A stretch of 64,000 nt of DNA from Enterococcus lemanii (GCF_016909125.1 NZ_JAFBFD010000009.1:1-64000), one strand, 5' to 3'. Positions 8,465 through 18,186 are shown, counted from the first letter of the stretch. The notes: generated by a model not told the origin, from the letters alone. Numbers and translations are program-made.

Positions 8465-9781
8465 TCAACACCTTTTTTTGCCGTAATAATAAACTGGGAT
8501 TCCTAGTAGGGTTAGGCCGATTCCGGAGATGACGAGTAAAGGTTGGGTTAAACAAGTCATGACTAATATAAAACCACCGCCCAACATGGCAATGAGTGGT
8601 ACGATTGGATAAAATGGTACTTTATAAGGACGCAACAGATTCGGTTGTTTGACGCGTAAAATAAAGACTGCTGCAAAAATTAAGAGACTGAAAAACCACA
8701 TAACAAACACAAGCATGTCTGTTAGTAAGTCGAAGCTTCCTACAAAAATCATCGCACAAGCAATTAAAATTTGAAAAAGAGCTGCCCAATAAGGAACATA
8801 CGTCCGACGTGATAATTTTGTTAAAGGTTGGCTAAAACGAAAATTATTTTGCAACGCAAGCGCATAAGGGACACGTATGCCGGTCATTGTATAACCATTT
8901 AATGCGCCATAGACTGAAATTAAAATACCGAGTGTGACTATTTTTCCGCCTGAATTTCCAAAAATCGCCATGGCCACTTCTGATGAGGCATTTAAATTTC
9001 CAGCGATCGCATCGACTGGTAAAGTTTTTACAAAAACAAAATTAATAAAGCAATAAACGAGTGTCACAAAACCAAGTCCTAAAACAATGGCTTTGGGCAA
9101 ATCTTTTTCTGGTTGTTTCATTTCACCAGCAACGTTTCCAACATTTAACCAACCATCATAAGCAAATAAAGTGGCTAACAACGCCCCGCTGAACCCCGCT
9201 AACCAAGAGGAATTCGTATTTAAATCTAGGTCGACTAGTGAGACGGTTACTTGTCCAGGTGTCAATAAACCGACGATAATAATCGCTGCAATTGGCAATA
9301 GTTTAATAAACAATGTGATTGTTTGAACTTTTGCAGCCACTCTTGTTCCTAATAAATTAATGCTCGTGACACTAATTGCCGTTAAAAGAGCAATTGGGAT
9401 TAAAAAGACGGTACTTAGATGAAAAAGATGAATAAACTGTGTTGCAAAAATGATACTCAAGGCGGCAATATTGGCTGGGAAATAGATAATTGATTGCGCC
9501 CAACCTAACAAGAAGGCCGGTAATTTGCCATAAGTTACTTCAATGTACTGAATTGCGCCTCCTGTTTTAGGAATGGCTGTTGCTAATTCTGCAACTGTTA
9601 ATCCACCGCAAATTGTTAACAACCCAGCGACAAACCAAGCAAGTAAAGCGAGTTGCGCATTTTGTGTATGCGAGACGACCGCTGCTGCTTTAAAAAAGAC
9701 CCCTGCACCAATCACGGTCCCCATAACAGTTGACAAAGCGCCTGTTAAAGAAATCTCTTTTCTTAATTTTTGATTTTCCAA
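8465..9781 (-). CDS. APC-superfamily amino acid permease
   Basis: Twelve-helix amino acid transporter or exchanger. The N-terminal ISLTGALSTVMGTVIGAGVFFK has the GxG substrate-binding turn of APC proteins, and GGLTVAELATAIPKTGGAIQY closely resembles the Bacillus serine/threonine exchanger SteT. The substrate cannot be set from sequence. The start codon is TTG at 9781 (MENQKLRKEI) with GAGTGGA ahead. A terminator follows at 8397, so this is a single gene. Confidence 0.85.
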   Translation of the reverse strand: MENQKLRKEISLTGALSTVMGTVIGAGVFFKAAAVVSHTQNAQLALLAWFVAGLLTICGGLTVAELATAIPKTGGAIQYIEVTYGKLPAFLLGWAQSIIYFPANIAALSIIFATQFIHLFHLSTVFLIPIALLTAISVTSINLLGTRVAAKVQTITLFIKLLPIAAIIIVGLLTPGQVTVSLVDLDLNTNSSWLAGFSGALLATLFAYDGWLNVGNVAGEMKQPEKDLPKAIVLGLGFVTLVYCFINFVFVKTLPVDAIAGNLNASSEVAMAIFGNSGGKIVTLGILISVYGALNGYTMTGIRVPYALALQNNFRFSQPLTKLSRRTYVPYWAALFQILIACAMIFVGSFDLLTDMLVFVMWFFSLLIFAAVFILRVKQPNLLRPYKVPFYPIVPLIAMLGGGFILVMTCLTQPLLVISGIGLTLLGIPVYYYGKKRC

Positions 9782-9874
9782 TTATTCCACTCGCTTTCTG
9801 TAATAAAACTTATTAGTCAAAGTATACTGAAAATTTATGGAAATTTCCATTGTGATTTCATAAAAAAAGAAAAA

Positions 9875-9907
9875 CTCAAATGCAGATCAAAATGATCAGC
9901 ATTTGAG
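9875..9907 (-). terminator. Terminator of the amine-dehydrogenase-like gene
   Basis: CTCAAATGC at 9875 pairs with GCATTTGAG ending at 9907, and GATCA pairing extends the stem. AGTTTTTC follows on the minus strand. Confidence 0.8.
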
Positions 9908-9917
9908 CAAATTTTAT

Positions 9918-10946
9918 TTATACATAAAGATGTAGCGGGTAAGTTAAGTAATTAGGTTCTTCTAATTTTTCAGCTGTTACAAAACCCGCTGGGGCATGTA
10001 AAACTGATGGGATTCGGTTAACTACCGTTGCACAGGTATGCGCTACAGTATCCGGTTTTTCAAGTGAGAAGACCATATCTGGCTCTCCAGTAATTTCCCA
10101 ATCACACATATCGCCATCATTTTCACGGTACACTTTTCCAATACATTCGACTTCAAGTTCAATGCCTTGATGGGTATGAATTGTTGTTACTGCCGACATA
10201 CCAATTGCATCGCCAGCTGGGATTGTCCGACCTAATGTTTCAGAATAAACATCTTCTTCTAAGACAAATGGAACACTCTTTTGGCTAATCGCTTGAATCG
10301 TCCAATGCATTTTAGCACAAATGCCTTCTGCTGCGTTCCACATGTAAGATGGTAAACTTTCAGCTTGGGCAATTTCAGTTTCAAATGTTACTAAATCATA
10401 ACCTGCACCATGCGCCTCTGCTAAAGCCAAACCATAATCTTCTACGTTATAGCTAACTGCACCTTTTATTTTTTTAATTTTGTTCATTCCAGCCATCATC
10501 AAGGTTGGTATATTAATCCAGTAAATATCTTGCATGCCACTTCCAGTAATTGTTACCCCATGTTTTTTTGCCAATTTGTCTAAGCGGTTGGTAACAGCCG
10601 GTGCGGTATTCCATGGATAAATCGCTTCCTCACACGTCGTAATTACGTTTACGTGGTTAACAATGCATGTTTCATAGAACTTTTCCATTTCTTCCATATA
10701 ACTAAATATCGTTACAATCGCAATGTCTGCGTCACAACTTTCCAATACTTCTTGGGCATTCGCAGCTATTTTTACGCCTGTTTGATAGCCTAATTCTGCG
10801 AAATCGCCAATGTCTTTTCCGACAACATTCGGATTATTATCAATCGCACCGACAATTTCTGCACCATGATCCATTAAATACTTCACTAAAACTTTTGACA
10901 TTTTACCGCAACCATATTGAACGACACGAATTTTTTCTGTAAACAT
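9918..10946 (-). CDS. NAD(P)-dependent amine dehydrogenase-like protein
   Basis: Oxidoreductase with an N-terminal Rossmann fold like dihydrodipicolinate reductase ([18 protein letters not shown], about residues 7-24). The whole protein resembles 2,4-diaminopentanoate dehydrogenase (OrtA-type), known from ornithine fermentation. No other genes of that pathway are present here, so the substrate is uncertain. GGAGGCAGTTCA precedes the ATG. It is divergent from a MerR-family gene, and its own promoter has the 19-base spacer typical of MerR activation, so it is probably induced by the ligand of that regulator. Confidence 0.75.
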   Translation of the reverse strand: MFTEKIRVVQYGCGKMSKVLVKYLMDHGAEIVGAIDNNPNVVGKDIGDFAELGYQTGVKIAANAQEVLESCDADIAIVTIFSYMEEMEKFYETCIVNHVNVITTCEEAIYPWNTAPAVTNRLDKLAKKHGVTITGSGMQDIYWINIPTLMMAGMNKIKKIKGAVSYNVEDYGLALAEAHGAGYDLVTFETEIAQAESLPSYMWNAAEGICAKMHWTIQAISQKSVPFVLEEDVYSETLGRTIPAGDAIGMSAVTTIHTHQGIELEVECIGKVYRENDGDMCDWEITGEPDMVFSLEKPDTVAHTCATVVNRIPSVLHAPAGFVTAEKLEEPNYLTYPLHLYV

Positions 10947-10986
10947 TGAACTGCCTCCTATTAATTGTATTTATTTTCACATTCAT

Positions 10987-11017
10987 AGTATAATCTCTCT
11001 AGTAACTATAGAGTCAA
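10987..11017 (-). promoter_or_regulatory. MerR-type promoter with 19-bp spacer
   Basis: On the minus strand TTGACT (-35, 11017-11012) and TATACT (-10, 10992-10987) are exactly 19 bases apart. The spacer contains the inverted repeat CTATAG-TTA-CTAGAG. This over-long spacer with a central dyad is the hallmark of promoters that MerR-family proteins untwist. It drives the dehydrogenase-like gene. Confidence 0.85.
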
Positions 11018-11032
11018 GGGAGAGTATTGAAA

Positions 11033-11869
11033 ATGTTTTCAAAGATGAAAATTGGTGATTTTGCACGTTATAATCAAGTTTCGATTCAAGCGTTACGTTA
11101 TTACGAAGAAATTCATTTGTTAGCCCCAATTTGGGTTGACCCCATAACCAACTACCGCTACTACCATATTAAGCAATCGGCTGTCATCGACAACATTCAA
11201 TTCTTCCAACAGATCAATTTTTCTTTAGCTGAGATAAAACAAATCATGAATGATACTGATAGTTTGACCGAACTAAATGAGCTAGTTGAAAAAAAGAAAA
11301 ACGAATTAACGAATCAGTTAGCTAGTATTCAATTACAACTACAAGCTATTAAGAATTTTCAAGAAGGTGCACTCACTTATCAAAATAAACAACACTGTCA
11401 AACCATTGAAATTTGTGAATTTCCGGCAAGGTATATTTTGTCGTATCCAATTAGTCAAAACATTTATACGATGTCAGAAGAAGAGTATGAATTTTCTTTG
11501 CGAGAGTTTAAGAACCAGCGAAGTGATTCAAATCAATTTAAATGTGTTGGTTCTCTGATGCCACGCCAGTCTTTTATTGACCAAAGTTTTATTTCAAAAG
11601 AGCTTTTTATATTTACGAACAAGAAAAATCCCCTAGCAAAACAACTACCTAAAGGAACATACGCTACTTTTTATTGTCACTCTTTTAAGGAAGAACTGCA
11701 TCGCTTAAAATCGTTTCATCTTGAATTAGAACAAAAGAATTATCAAGTCATTGGTGACTATATTTGCGAGGTTTTATACGAAAAAAATAAAACTTCAGAT
11801 ATTAACCGCTCCATGTTTATTCGTATGCAAATTCCAATTAAACAAGTCGCTTTAAACGAATCCTTTTAA
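11033..11869 (+). CDS. MerR-family regulator with C-terminal effector domain
   Basis: Transcription activator of the BmrR/TipA type. The N-terminal winged helix MKIGDFARYNQVSIQALRYY is followed by YEEIHLL and NYRYYHIKQ. A coiled-coil dimer helix spans about residues 75-115, and the C-terminal half (about 120-278) is a likely GyrI-like ligand-binding domain. ATG at 11033 was chosen because GGGAGAG lies 8 bases upstream; a TTG at 11027 is too close to it. The gene is divergent from the dehydrogenase-like gene whose promoter carries the MerR dyad. Confidence 0.85.
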   Translation: MFSKMKIGDFARYNQVSIQALRYYEEIHLLAPIWVDPITNYRYYHIKQSAVIDNIQFFQQINFSLAEIKQIMNDTDSLTELNELVEKKKNELTNQLASIQLQLQAIKNFQEGALTYQNKQHCQTIEICEFPARYILSYPISQNIYTMSEEEYEFSLREFKNQRSDSNQFKCVGSLMPRQSFIDQSFISKELFIFTNKKNPLAKQLPKGTYATFYCHSFKEELHRLKSFHLELEQKNYQVIGDYICEVLYEKNKTSDINRSMFIRMQIPIKQVALNESF

Positions 11870-12124
11870 AATTAGAAGTGATTCGTTTCTCTCAAAAATT
11901 CATTTTGCCAACATTCAAAGTAAATCTTATCTTCACTTAATAGCTCCTTTTTTTCACGCGCTTTATTTTGCATAACAAGTCGATTTGATATCAATTTCCC
12001 CTTCTAGCATTTACGCATTAAAAATTCTTATAATAAAGTGGTCTTCTTTTACAAGAAAAGGTAAAATAAATAGCAACACGTACTTTATGGATGGAACAAA
12101 AAATAGTAAATGAGGAGACTTGCT

Positions 12125-12814
12125 GTGAAAATATTTTTAGTTGAAGACGATTTTGCTCTTGCCAAACTCGTGAAAGAAGCAATTGAAAAATATAATTTTG
12201 AGGTTTTTCCTAGCACCAATTTTCAAGCACTTGATCAAGAATTTCTAGAAGTTCAGCCTGATCTAGTCTTAATGGATATTAATTTGCCTTACTTTGATGG
12301 CTTTTACTGGACAAAACAAATTCGACAACACACCAATGTTCCTATTATTTTCTTATCTGCCAGAGATTCACCGATGGACCAGGTGATGGCTGTAGAATAT
12401 GGTGGCGATGATTATTTGGTCAAGCCTTTTGCCAATGAAGTCCTTATCGCTAAAATTAAAAGCCAATTACGGCGTGCTTATGGCGAATATGCAGCCAATA
12501 AGGAACGAACTCTTGCGCGACAAGGTCTAGCTTATTATCCTGAAAGGCTAGAAGTACATTATCAAAATCAAAAAGAATTGCTGACCAAAAAAGAAGGCGA
12601 ACTTCTCGAACTACTACTAGAATCCGCACCAAAACTTGTCCCTCGTGAAATTTTATTAATGAAAATTTGGGACGATGCTCGTTTTGTCGATGATAATACG
12701 TTATCGGTGAACATGGGACGTTTACGAAAAAAACTAGAGGACCTCGGTTTGCCGACAAACATTATCACAACGGTTCGCGGCAAAGGTTACTTATTAGACT
12801 GGGGGGAAGCTTAA
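12125..12814 (+). CDS. BceR-like response regulator (OmpR family)
   Basis: DNA-binding response regulator. The receiver domain (1-115) has the acidic pair EDD near the start, the phospho-Asp in LVLMDINLP and the conserved Lys in YLVKPF. The winged helix follows at about 130-228 (DDNTLSVNMGRLRKKLE). The start was set at GTG 12125 because GAGGAG (12112-12117) would be overlapped by the upstream ATG. The gene is followed directly by the kinase and then by the ABC genes, the usual layout of bacitracin-type peptide sensing modules. Confidence 0.9.
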   Translation: MKIFLVEDDFALAKLVKEAIEKYNFEVFPSTNFQALDQEFLEVQPDLVLMDINLPYFDGFYWTKQIRQHTNVPIIFLSARDSPMDQVMAVEYGGDDYLVKPFANEVLIAKIKSQLRRAYGEYAANKERTLARQGLAYYPERLEVHYQNQKELLTKKEGELLELLLESAPKLVPREILLMKIWDDARFVDDNTLSVNMGRLRKKLEDLGLPTNIITTVRGKGYLLDWGEA

Positions 12815-12815
12815 A

Positions 12816-13781
12816 TTGATCCGTTTCTACTTAAAAATGAATGGTTTTGCATTGTTTACTAGCTTTGGGATTGTTAGTTTTCTTGCCTTTGTTATTTATT
12901 TAACCAATGCTTTTTCCTTACAGTTAGTCCTTTATTTTTGGTTTATTTCGATTTTATTGTTTGTTTTTGTTTTTTTCTTTGATTGTCGGTCGAAAAAAGA
13001 GTTGTATCGTTTTTTATCGGGGAAAACCGATCAATTGCTAATTGGTGATACGAGCAATCTAAGTCAACAAATGAAACGAAAAATGGACGAACGTTTACGA
13101 ATTGAAGAACAAATGGTTTTAAAACATGCCCAACGTCAACAACAACAAATCACTTTCATGAATTTATGGGTTCATCAGATGAAAACGCCACTGAGTGTTC
13201 TAGAGTTAATGGCACAAAATAACCAGCTTACTCGTCACGATGTTTTGACTGAAACCCATCGCTTAAAATCTGGCTTAAACTTAGCGTTAAACGAAGCGCG
13301 TCTAGGAACTGATTTTCAAAAAGACTTTATTTTAGCGCCTTTATCGCTAAATAAAATCGTTACGAACGCCGTCAATAACCAAAAAACCGCTTTTATCCAG
13401 CGGAAACTTTTCCCTAGTGTTGAAATTGAAGAGGCCTTGCAAGTAATTAGTGATGAAAAATGGCTAACGTTTATGATTGAGCAACTACTTACCAACGCAC
13501 TGAAATATTCACATCCACAAGGAACGATTGAATTAAAGGCGGTAACTGAGGAACAAGCAGTGACACTCACGATTACCGATCACGGGATTGGAATTCCGGC
13601 TTCTGATTTACCACGAGTGAAACAAGCTTTCTTTACAGGGGAAAATGGCCGGAAATTTGGTGAGGCCACAGGGATGGGGTTATATTTAGTCCAACAAGTT
13701 GCCGATGAGTTGGGGATCGAATTAACGATTCATTCAACTGTTGGCTATGGAACGAGTGTCGCACTACAAATCCCGACTTAG
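12816..13781 (+). CDS. BceS-like intramembrane-sensing histidine kinase
   Basis: Short histidine kinase with two N-terminal membrane helices (about residues 9-31 and 36-56) and almost no external loop, typical of kinases that sense through a BceAB transporter. The phospho-acceptor His is in NLWVHQMKTPLSVLELM, and the ATP-binding N and G boxes are LLTNALKYS, DHGIGIP and GMGLYLV. It starts with TTG at 12816, two bases after the regulator stop, preceded by a GGGGGGAAG site. Confidence 0.9.
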   Translation: MIRFYLKMNGFALFTSFGIVSFLAFVIYLTNAFSLQLVLYFWFISILLFVFVFFFDCRSKKELYRFLSGKTDQLLIGDTSNLSQQMKRKMDERLRIEEQMVLKHAQRQQQQITFMNLWVHQMKTPLSVLELMAQNNQLTRHDVLTETHRLKSGLNLALNEARLGTDFQKDFILAPLSLNKIVTNAVNNQKTAFIQRKLFPSVEIEEALQVISDEKWLTFMIEQLLTNALKYSHPQGTIELKAVTEEQAVTLTITDHGIGIPASDLPRVKQAFFTGENGRKFGEATGMGLYLVQQVADELGIELTIHSTVGYGTSVALQIPT

Positions 13782-13887
13782 ACATCCTTTCAATAAAGAA
13801 CAAGCACTCAAACATTTTCGTCGCAAAAGAACTTTTGCCACTTGGCTTAAAGTTGCGCATTTGTTTGCGTCTTTGTTCTTTTTTTAT

Positions 13888-13903
13888 CTTACAAATTTGT
13901 AAG
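13888..13903. promoter_or_regulatory. Palindromic operator candidate upstream of the BceA-like gene
   Basis: CTTACAAATTTGTAAG is a perfect 16-base palindrome and fits the TNACA-N4-TGTNA pattern of BceR-type regulators. It lies 77 bases upstream of the ABC ATPase start; a TACACT -10 candidate sits at 13947-13952. The same half-sites recur upstream of the YxeA operon at 37367-37396. Confidence 0.6.
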
Positions 13904-13980
13904 CAAGTTGTTAGTTACAACAATAGGCAGAAGTTTGGTTCTTTGCTACACTTTAGAAAAGACGTTTTAGGAGGAAAAGC

Positions 13981-14751
13981 ATGTCGTTACTAAAAATTAA
14001 ACAACTCACAAAAAATTATTCTGGCGAAGTCACGGTTGAAGTCTTAAAAGGAATTGATTTAACGATTGAAAAAGGGGAAATGGTGGCGATTATGGGGCCT
14101 TCTGGTAGTGGGAAGACGACTTTACTTAATTGTATTGCGACACTTGACCAACCAACAACTGGCGAAATTTTACTAGACAATGAAAATCCCCAGCTTTATG
14201 AAAAAAATCGCTTGGCTGATTTTAGACGTCATAAGCTTGGTTTTGTTTTTCAACATTATAACCTGCTCGCTCCTTTAACCGTGATTGAAAATATTGTCCT
14301 GCCACTTACTTTAGATGGGGAAAAACCAGATGTCATGTTAAAAAAAGCGGATGAATTGTTAGAAGAATTAGGGATTGCAGCTTTACGTGACAAACGTACT
14401 TACCAACTTTCTGGTGGTGAAATGCAACGAGTGGCGATCTGTCGTGCCTTGATTCATCAACCAACCTTGATTTTAGCCGATGAGCCGACTGGAAACCTTG
14501 ATTCAAAATCAGCAGATACGGTCATGCGTTTATTAAGTCAACTGAACTTTGAACGTCAAATTACGACGCTAATGGTTACGCATGACGCTTATTCTGCTAG
14601 TTTTTGTAACCGTGTGATTTTTATTAAAGATGGTAAATTTTATAATGAAATTTACTTAGGGAAAAGTCGAGAAGAATTTTACCAAAAAATCTTAACGGTT
14701 TTAAGTCATTTAGGAGGTCGTTCGCATGCGTTTTTCCAAGCTGATTATTAA
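13981..14751 (+). CDS. BceA-like ABC transporter ATPase
   Basis: ATPase subunit of a Bce-type ABC transporter that protects against cell-wall-active peptides. Walker A is GPSGSGKTTLL, the signature is LSGGEMQRVAICRAL, Walker B is LILADEPTGNLDS, and the switch His is in VTHDAYSASF. AGGAGGAAAAGC precedes the ATG. The 3' end overlaps the permease start, so translation is coupled. Confidence 0.92.
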   Translation: MSLLKIKQLTKNYSGEVTVEVLKGIDLTIEKGEMVAIMGPSGSGKTTLLNCIATLDQPTTGEILLDNENPQLYEKNRLADFRRHKLGFVFQHYNLLAPLTVIENIVLPLTLDGEKPDVMLKKADELLEELGIAALRDKRTYQLSGGEMQRVAICRALIHQPTLILADEPTGNLDSKSADTVMRLLSQLNFERQITTLMVTHDAYSASFCNRVIFIKDGKFYNEIYLGKSREEFYQKILTVLSHLGGRSHAFFQADY

Positions 14752-16798
14752 TAATGTCATCCGCTCACATCGAACCTATCTTGGCTATTTTTTAAGTAGT
14801 ACTTTTTCAGTATTTGTCTTTTTTATTTTTTCAATTTTGAATTTCCATCCTCAACTAAAAAGCGGCCTTGGGGGAAGTAATCATTTAATTGCTGAGTTTG
14901 CTCAAATGGCGATGGTCGTCAGCCAACTCTTAATTGTTTTTCTTTCTTTCATCTTCCTTTGGTATTCTTTTGGTGTCTTTGCTAAATCAAGGCAAACCGA
15001 CTTAAGTATCTATGTCATGCTTGGGATTCGACCACGTGATCTCAAACGTTTGCTTTTTGGTGAGAACATGGTCATTGGAGCCGCTGCGATTACTTCTGGC
15101 ACTTTATTTGGGTTGGTTTTTATGAAGATTATTTTAATTTTCATAAAAAGTTTATTAAATATTACGAGTGGTTTAGACTTTTATTTCCCAACGATGGGGA
15201 TTCTTACCACAGTAGTTATTTATTTTCTTTTATTTTTACTTGTTAGTTTTTTACTGATTATAAAAATCGAAACAGCGAATCTCACGCAACTTGGCAAAAG
15301 TGGCGACATGCCTGATCCTTTACCAAAAGTTCGCTTCATCTATGTGTTGCTCGCTTTTTTATTAATCGGTTCTGGTTATGGTGCACTTGTTTACTTTGTT
15401 TTCAGTCTTCGAGGTTTCTTCACGTTGTTTTTCGTTGTTTTTGCCACGGTGATCGGAACATTTTTATTCTTTCACCAAGTTAGTGTTTTTTACTACTTAC
15501 GTAAACGACAATCCACCCGTTTTTGGAAAAAAGAAACTTTTTTACTTACGACAGAAGGCATTCATCGCGCCAAAGAAAATGCCAATTTATTTGCTTTAAT
15601 TACTTGTACTGCCGCCGTTGCCCTTGTCGGTGTTTCAGTCACTGCAACTTTAGGTAGTTATGAGGCAACGACTAGAAACAACTTACCGGCAGCTTTTGTT
15701 TTCAGTCGTCCGTCTTCCATTCATAAAAACACGGCCACAACGACTGAAAATTTAGGACAAGAGATTCTAACAAAAATCAAAATAGCTGGTCATTCAGCGA
15801 GTTTGGAAGAATTTGATACGTATGCTTTTAGTTTTCGCATTCCAACGGTTAGCTCGAATTTTTATGGTAGCATCATGCGGGTTTCTGATTATAATCGAAT
15901 TGCTAAACGATTCAAACTTGAAACACTACCAATCACTGAAAATGACCTTTTCGTCCCTGCTTTTGATGTAGAATCCATTGTTGAAAACCCTACCGAACAA
16001 GTGATTGAAGTCCCAAAAAACGAAGACGATTATAGTGATCCCTATGAATTAAATTTAATCGATGCGCCTTTTTCCTTTCGACTAATTAATTATGAAAAGA
16101 CTTGGCTTGCTTCGGATGCGTTTGTCGATCGTTTTTTAAATGACGCACAACCAACAGATATCTACGGACGCTCTTATCAAGTCATTGATTTTCCTGGCTG
16201 GGAAAACTTCCCGGATTTAAATAATCAAATTATTGATGAATTGAATTATAAAGTGCATCTTTTTGAAGAAAATATGGAAAACTTACATCAGGCGTCTGAG
16301 GCTGGTAAAATTACGAACGAGGAATACGCTGAACAATGGGATATCGCTTATCAAGATTTTTTTGAATTTACTTCTTTGTATAATAATTGGAAAATGAAGC
16401 GACAAGCGAATGGGTTTATCTTAATGATTGGTTTATTACTTGGCGGGGTCTTCTTTCTTTTCACTGCTTCTATTTTATATTTTCGTTTATTTGGTGATTT
16501 GGATAAACAAGGTCGTTATCACCAGACGCTTTATCAAATTGGTTTAACACCTAAAATGCGACGAAAGATTATTATACGCCAGTTATTTACCATGTACTTT
16601 TTACCACTCTTACTTGCGACATTGCATTCGGCCGTTGCGTTTTGGGGGTTAGTGCAACTAAGCGGCATCTCTCTTTGGCATTATTACTGGTTCATCATCG
16701 CGATTTATTTTGTTTTACAACTGATTTTATTTACTCTTTCGTGTTGGCGTTATTTGATTCATCTAAATGTGCGTGCGGAAAATCCACAATCTTTTTAA
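14726..16798 (+). CDS. BceB-like ABC transporter permease
   Basis: Large permease of the FtsX/MacB superfamily, 690 residues, about ten membrane helices. A long extracellular region (about residues 310-555) between helices 7 and 8 is where Bce-type permeases bind peptide antibiotics. AGGAGG lies 10 bases upstream of the ATG at 14726, inside the ATPase gene. Together with the kinase it forms the sensing complex that activates the response regulator. The peptide recognised cannot be deduced. Confidence 0.88.
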   Translation: MRFSKLIINNVIRSHRTYLGYFLSSTFSVFVFFIFSILNFHPQLKSGLGGSNHLIAEFAQMAMVVSQLLIVFLSFIFLWYSFGVFAKSRQTDLSIYVMLGIRPRDLKRLLFGENMVIGAAAITSGTLFGLVFMKIILIFIKSLLNITSGLDFYFPTMGILTTVVIYFLLFLLVSFLLIIKIETANLTQLGKSGDMPDPLPKVRFIYVLLAFLLIGSGYGALVYFVFSLRGFFTLFFVVFATVIGTFLFFHQVSVFYYLRKRQSTRFWKKETFLLTTEGIHRAKENANLFALITCTAAVALVGVSVTATLGSYEATTRNNLPAAFVFSRPSSIHKNTATTTENLGQEILTKIKIAGHSASLEEFDTYAFSFRIPTVSSNFYGSIMRVSDYNRIAKRFKLETLPITENDLFVPAFDVESIVENPTEQVIEVPKNEDDYSDPYELNLIDAPFSFRLINYEKTWLASDAFVDRFLNDAQPTDIYGRSYQVIDFPGWENFPDLNNQIIDELNYKVHLFEENMENLHQASEAGKITNEEYAEQWDIAYQDFFEFTSLYNNWKMKRQANGFILMIGLLLGGVFFLFTASILYFRLFGDLDKQGRYHQTLYQIGLTPKMRRKIIIRQLFTMYFLPLLLATLHSAVAFWGLVQLSGISLWHYYWFIIAIYFVLQLILFTLSCWRYLIHLNVRAENPQSF

Positions 16799-16816
16799 AA
16801 CAAGGTTAAAGAGCAC

Positions 16817-16863
16817 AAAAAAGAAGGAACGCTTTTTTATAAAGAGCGTTTCCTTCTTTTTTC
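16817..16863. terminator. Bidirectional terminator
   Basis: AAAAAAGAAGGAACGCT pairs with AGCGTTTCCTTCTTTTTT, with one bulge. It closes both the BceB-like gene and the convergent small gene. Confidence 0.85.
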
Positions 16864-16864
16864 T

Positions 16865-17149
16865 TTACTGTGCGAGTTCGCTGGCTTTTTTCAATAACTC
16901 ATAAGTTGTGGCATACGTCTGGCAAGCGTCGTTTGGCAAGGTATAGTTTTTTGTTATCGTGGCGATTTTATTAAGATAAATACGTAAATCAGCTGTTGGT
17001 GTCGTCTCAACAGCGTCTTTCATTTGTAAAAAGGTTGCGCGAACGACATGTAGTTCAGGGTGGTTTTCACCATGTACTTTGGCAACGACTCTTGTAAATT
17101 TGTCTAGTTGTTCTAAATTTTCCATTAAGTAGTCTTGATAATTTTCCAT
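16865..17149 (-). CDS. Small Ric/hemerythrin-like protein (tentative)
   Basis: 94-residue helical soluble protein. The segment AKVHGENHPELHVVRATF (about residues 23-40) resembles one helix of the di-iron Ric/hemerythrin repair proteins (KV..HG..HPEL..V...F). Only part of that fold seems present, so the call is tentative and iron binding is not assured. Its promoter has a TATAAT box at 17194-17199 and an FNR-type site centred 41.5 bases before the predicted start. That fits a role under low oxygen or nitrosative stress. It is divergent from the PAS-MCP gene. Confidence 0.45.
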   Translation of the reverse strand: MENYQDYLMENLEQLDKFTRVVAKVHGENHPELHVVRATFLQMKDAVETTPTADLRIYLNKIATITKNYTLPNDACQTYATTYELLKKASELAQ

Positions 17150-17221
17150 GTTTTTTCTCCTCTTTCTATCTTTTCCCTCTTAAACTTGCTTATATTATAG
17201 CCGATAGAGTCATTGATGGAA

Positions 17222-17235
17222 TTGATAAAAATCAA
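17222..17235. promoter_or_regulatory. FNR/FLP-type operator
   Basis: TTGATAAAAATCAA matches TTGAT-N4-ATCAA perfectly. Its centre (17228.5) lies exactly 41.5 bases upstream of the start predicted from the minus-strand TATAAT at 17199-17194. That is the class II activation position. Confidence 0.7.
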
Positions 17236-17254
17236 GTAAGAATGGAGAATAAAA

Positions 17255-18061
17255 ATGAATATCTCTACACAAGTGCTGAATCCAAATGATGTCCTTTTTG
17301 CAATGGAAAATAGTCTGGCGATGATTCAGTTAAACTTGAATCGGGAAGTAATTTGGGTAAATCAAACATTTGCTCAAGTTCTAGGCTATCAAGCAAGTGA
17401 AATGATCCATTTAAAACACCAAAGCCTTTGTACCCAAGAGCTTTTGAAACATCCACGTTACGAAAAATTTTGGCAAGATTTGCAAGCAGGCAAAAAATTC
17501 CAAAATAAAATCCAACGTGTTGGGAAAAGAGGGGATATTGTTTGGCTTGAAGCAACTTATTTTCCAATTGTTGGGGAATCGGGAAAAGTTGAAGCAGTCA
17601 TGAAAATTGCAACCGATGTAACAAAAAGAGAAAATGACCACCAAGCGGTTCTAACACGCTTAAAGCAAGCACCAAAAGAATTGGTTACACTTGTTCAGCA
17701 TAATAATATTGAGCAAGAACTTGCCTTAAATGCTTTAAATGAACAAACGATGAGCATCCAAGAAGTCTCTACTTTGATTCAACAAATTTCTCGTCAAACA
17801 AATATTTTAGCTTTAAATGCAGCCATTGAAGCGGCTCGGGCGGGGGAACATGGCAAAGGTTTTAATATTGTAGCTGAAGAAGTCCGAAAATTAGCTGCGA
17901 ACGTCGCTAAATCAATTGAGCAAGTCAATAACAACGTTGACAATATTCGTCGAGAAGTTCAAAGTGTCAATACGATTTCACAACAACTTCAAAGTGAAAT
18001 GATTGAAACTGAAAAACATTTCGAAAAAATGATTGAAGAACTAGAAAAAGAAGCAAAATAA
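17255..18061 (+). CDS. Soluble PAS-MCP signalling protein
   Basis: Cytoplasmic sensor without membrane helices. A PAS domain fills about residues 15-130 ([19 protein letters not shown], then the PAC part [20 protein letters not shown]). The rest is the chemoreceptor signalling hairpin with the highly conserved tip [20 protein letters not shown]. No cheA or cheW lies in the window. The gene shares an upstream region and an FNR-type box with the Ric-like gene, which suggests redox or oxygen sensing. Confidence 0.85.
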   Translation: MNISTQVLNPNDVLFAMENSLAMIQLNLNREVIWVNQTFAQVLGYQASEMIHLKHQSLCTQELLKHPRYEKFWQDLQAGKKFQNKIQRVGKRGDIVWLEATYFPIVGESGKVEAVMKIATDVTKRENDHQAVLTRLKQAPKELVTLVQHNNIEQELALNALNEQTMSIQEVSTLIQQISRQTNILALNAAIEAARAGEHGKGFNIVAEEVRKLAANVAKSIEQVNNNVDNIRREVQSVNTISQQLQSEMIETEKHFEKMIEELEKEAK

Positions 18062-18108
18062 ATAATAGCACTCCCCACCTACCGTTCAAATTGACTATCG
18101 CATAACAA

Positions 18109-18143
18109 CCCTAAGAGCCTCTTAGGGTCTTTTCTTGCTTTTT
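18109..18143 (+). terminator. Terminator of the PAS-MCP gene
   Basis: CCCTAAGAG (18109-18117) and CTCTTAGGG (18119-18127) form a perfect stem, followed by TCTTTTCTTGCTTTTT. Confidence 0.85.
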
Positions 18144-18186
18144 TTGCTTAATTTATTACAATTTAACTAGGAAGGGGGAATTTATT

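Noticed and set aside
17255-18061. Classical chemotaxis receptor
   Set aside because: No membrane helices or ligand-binding outer domain, and no che genes nearby, so it is listed as a soluble PAS-MCP protein.
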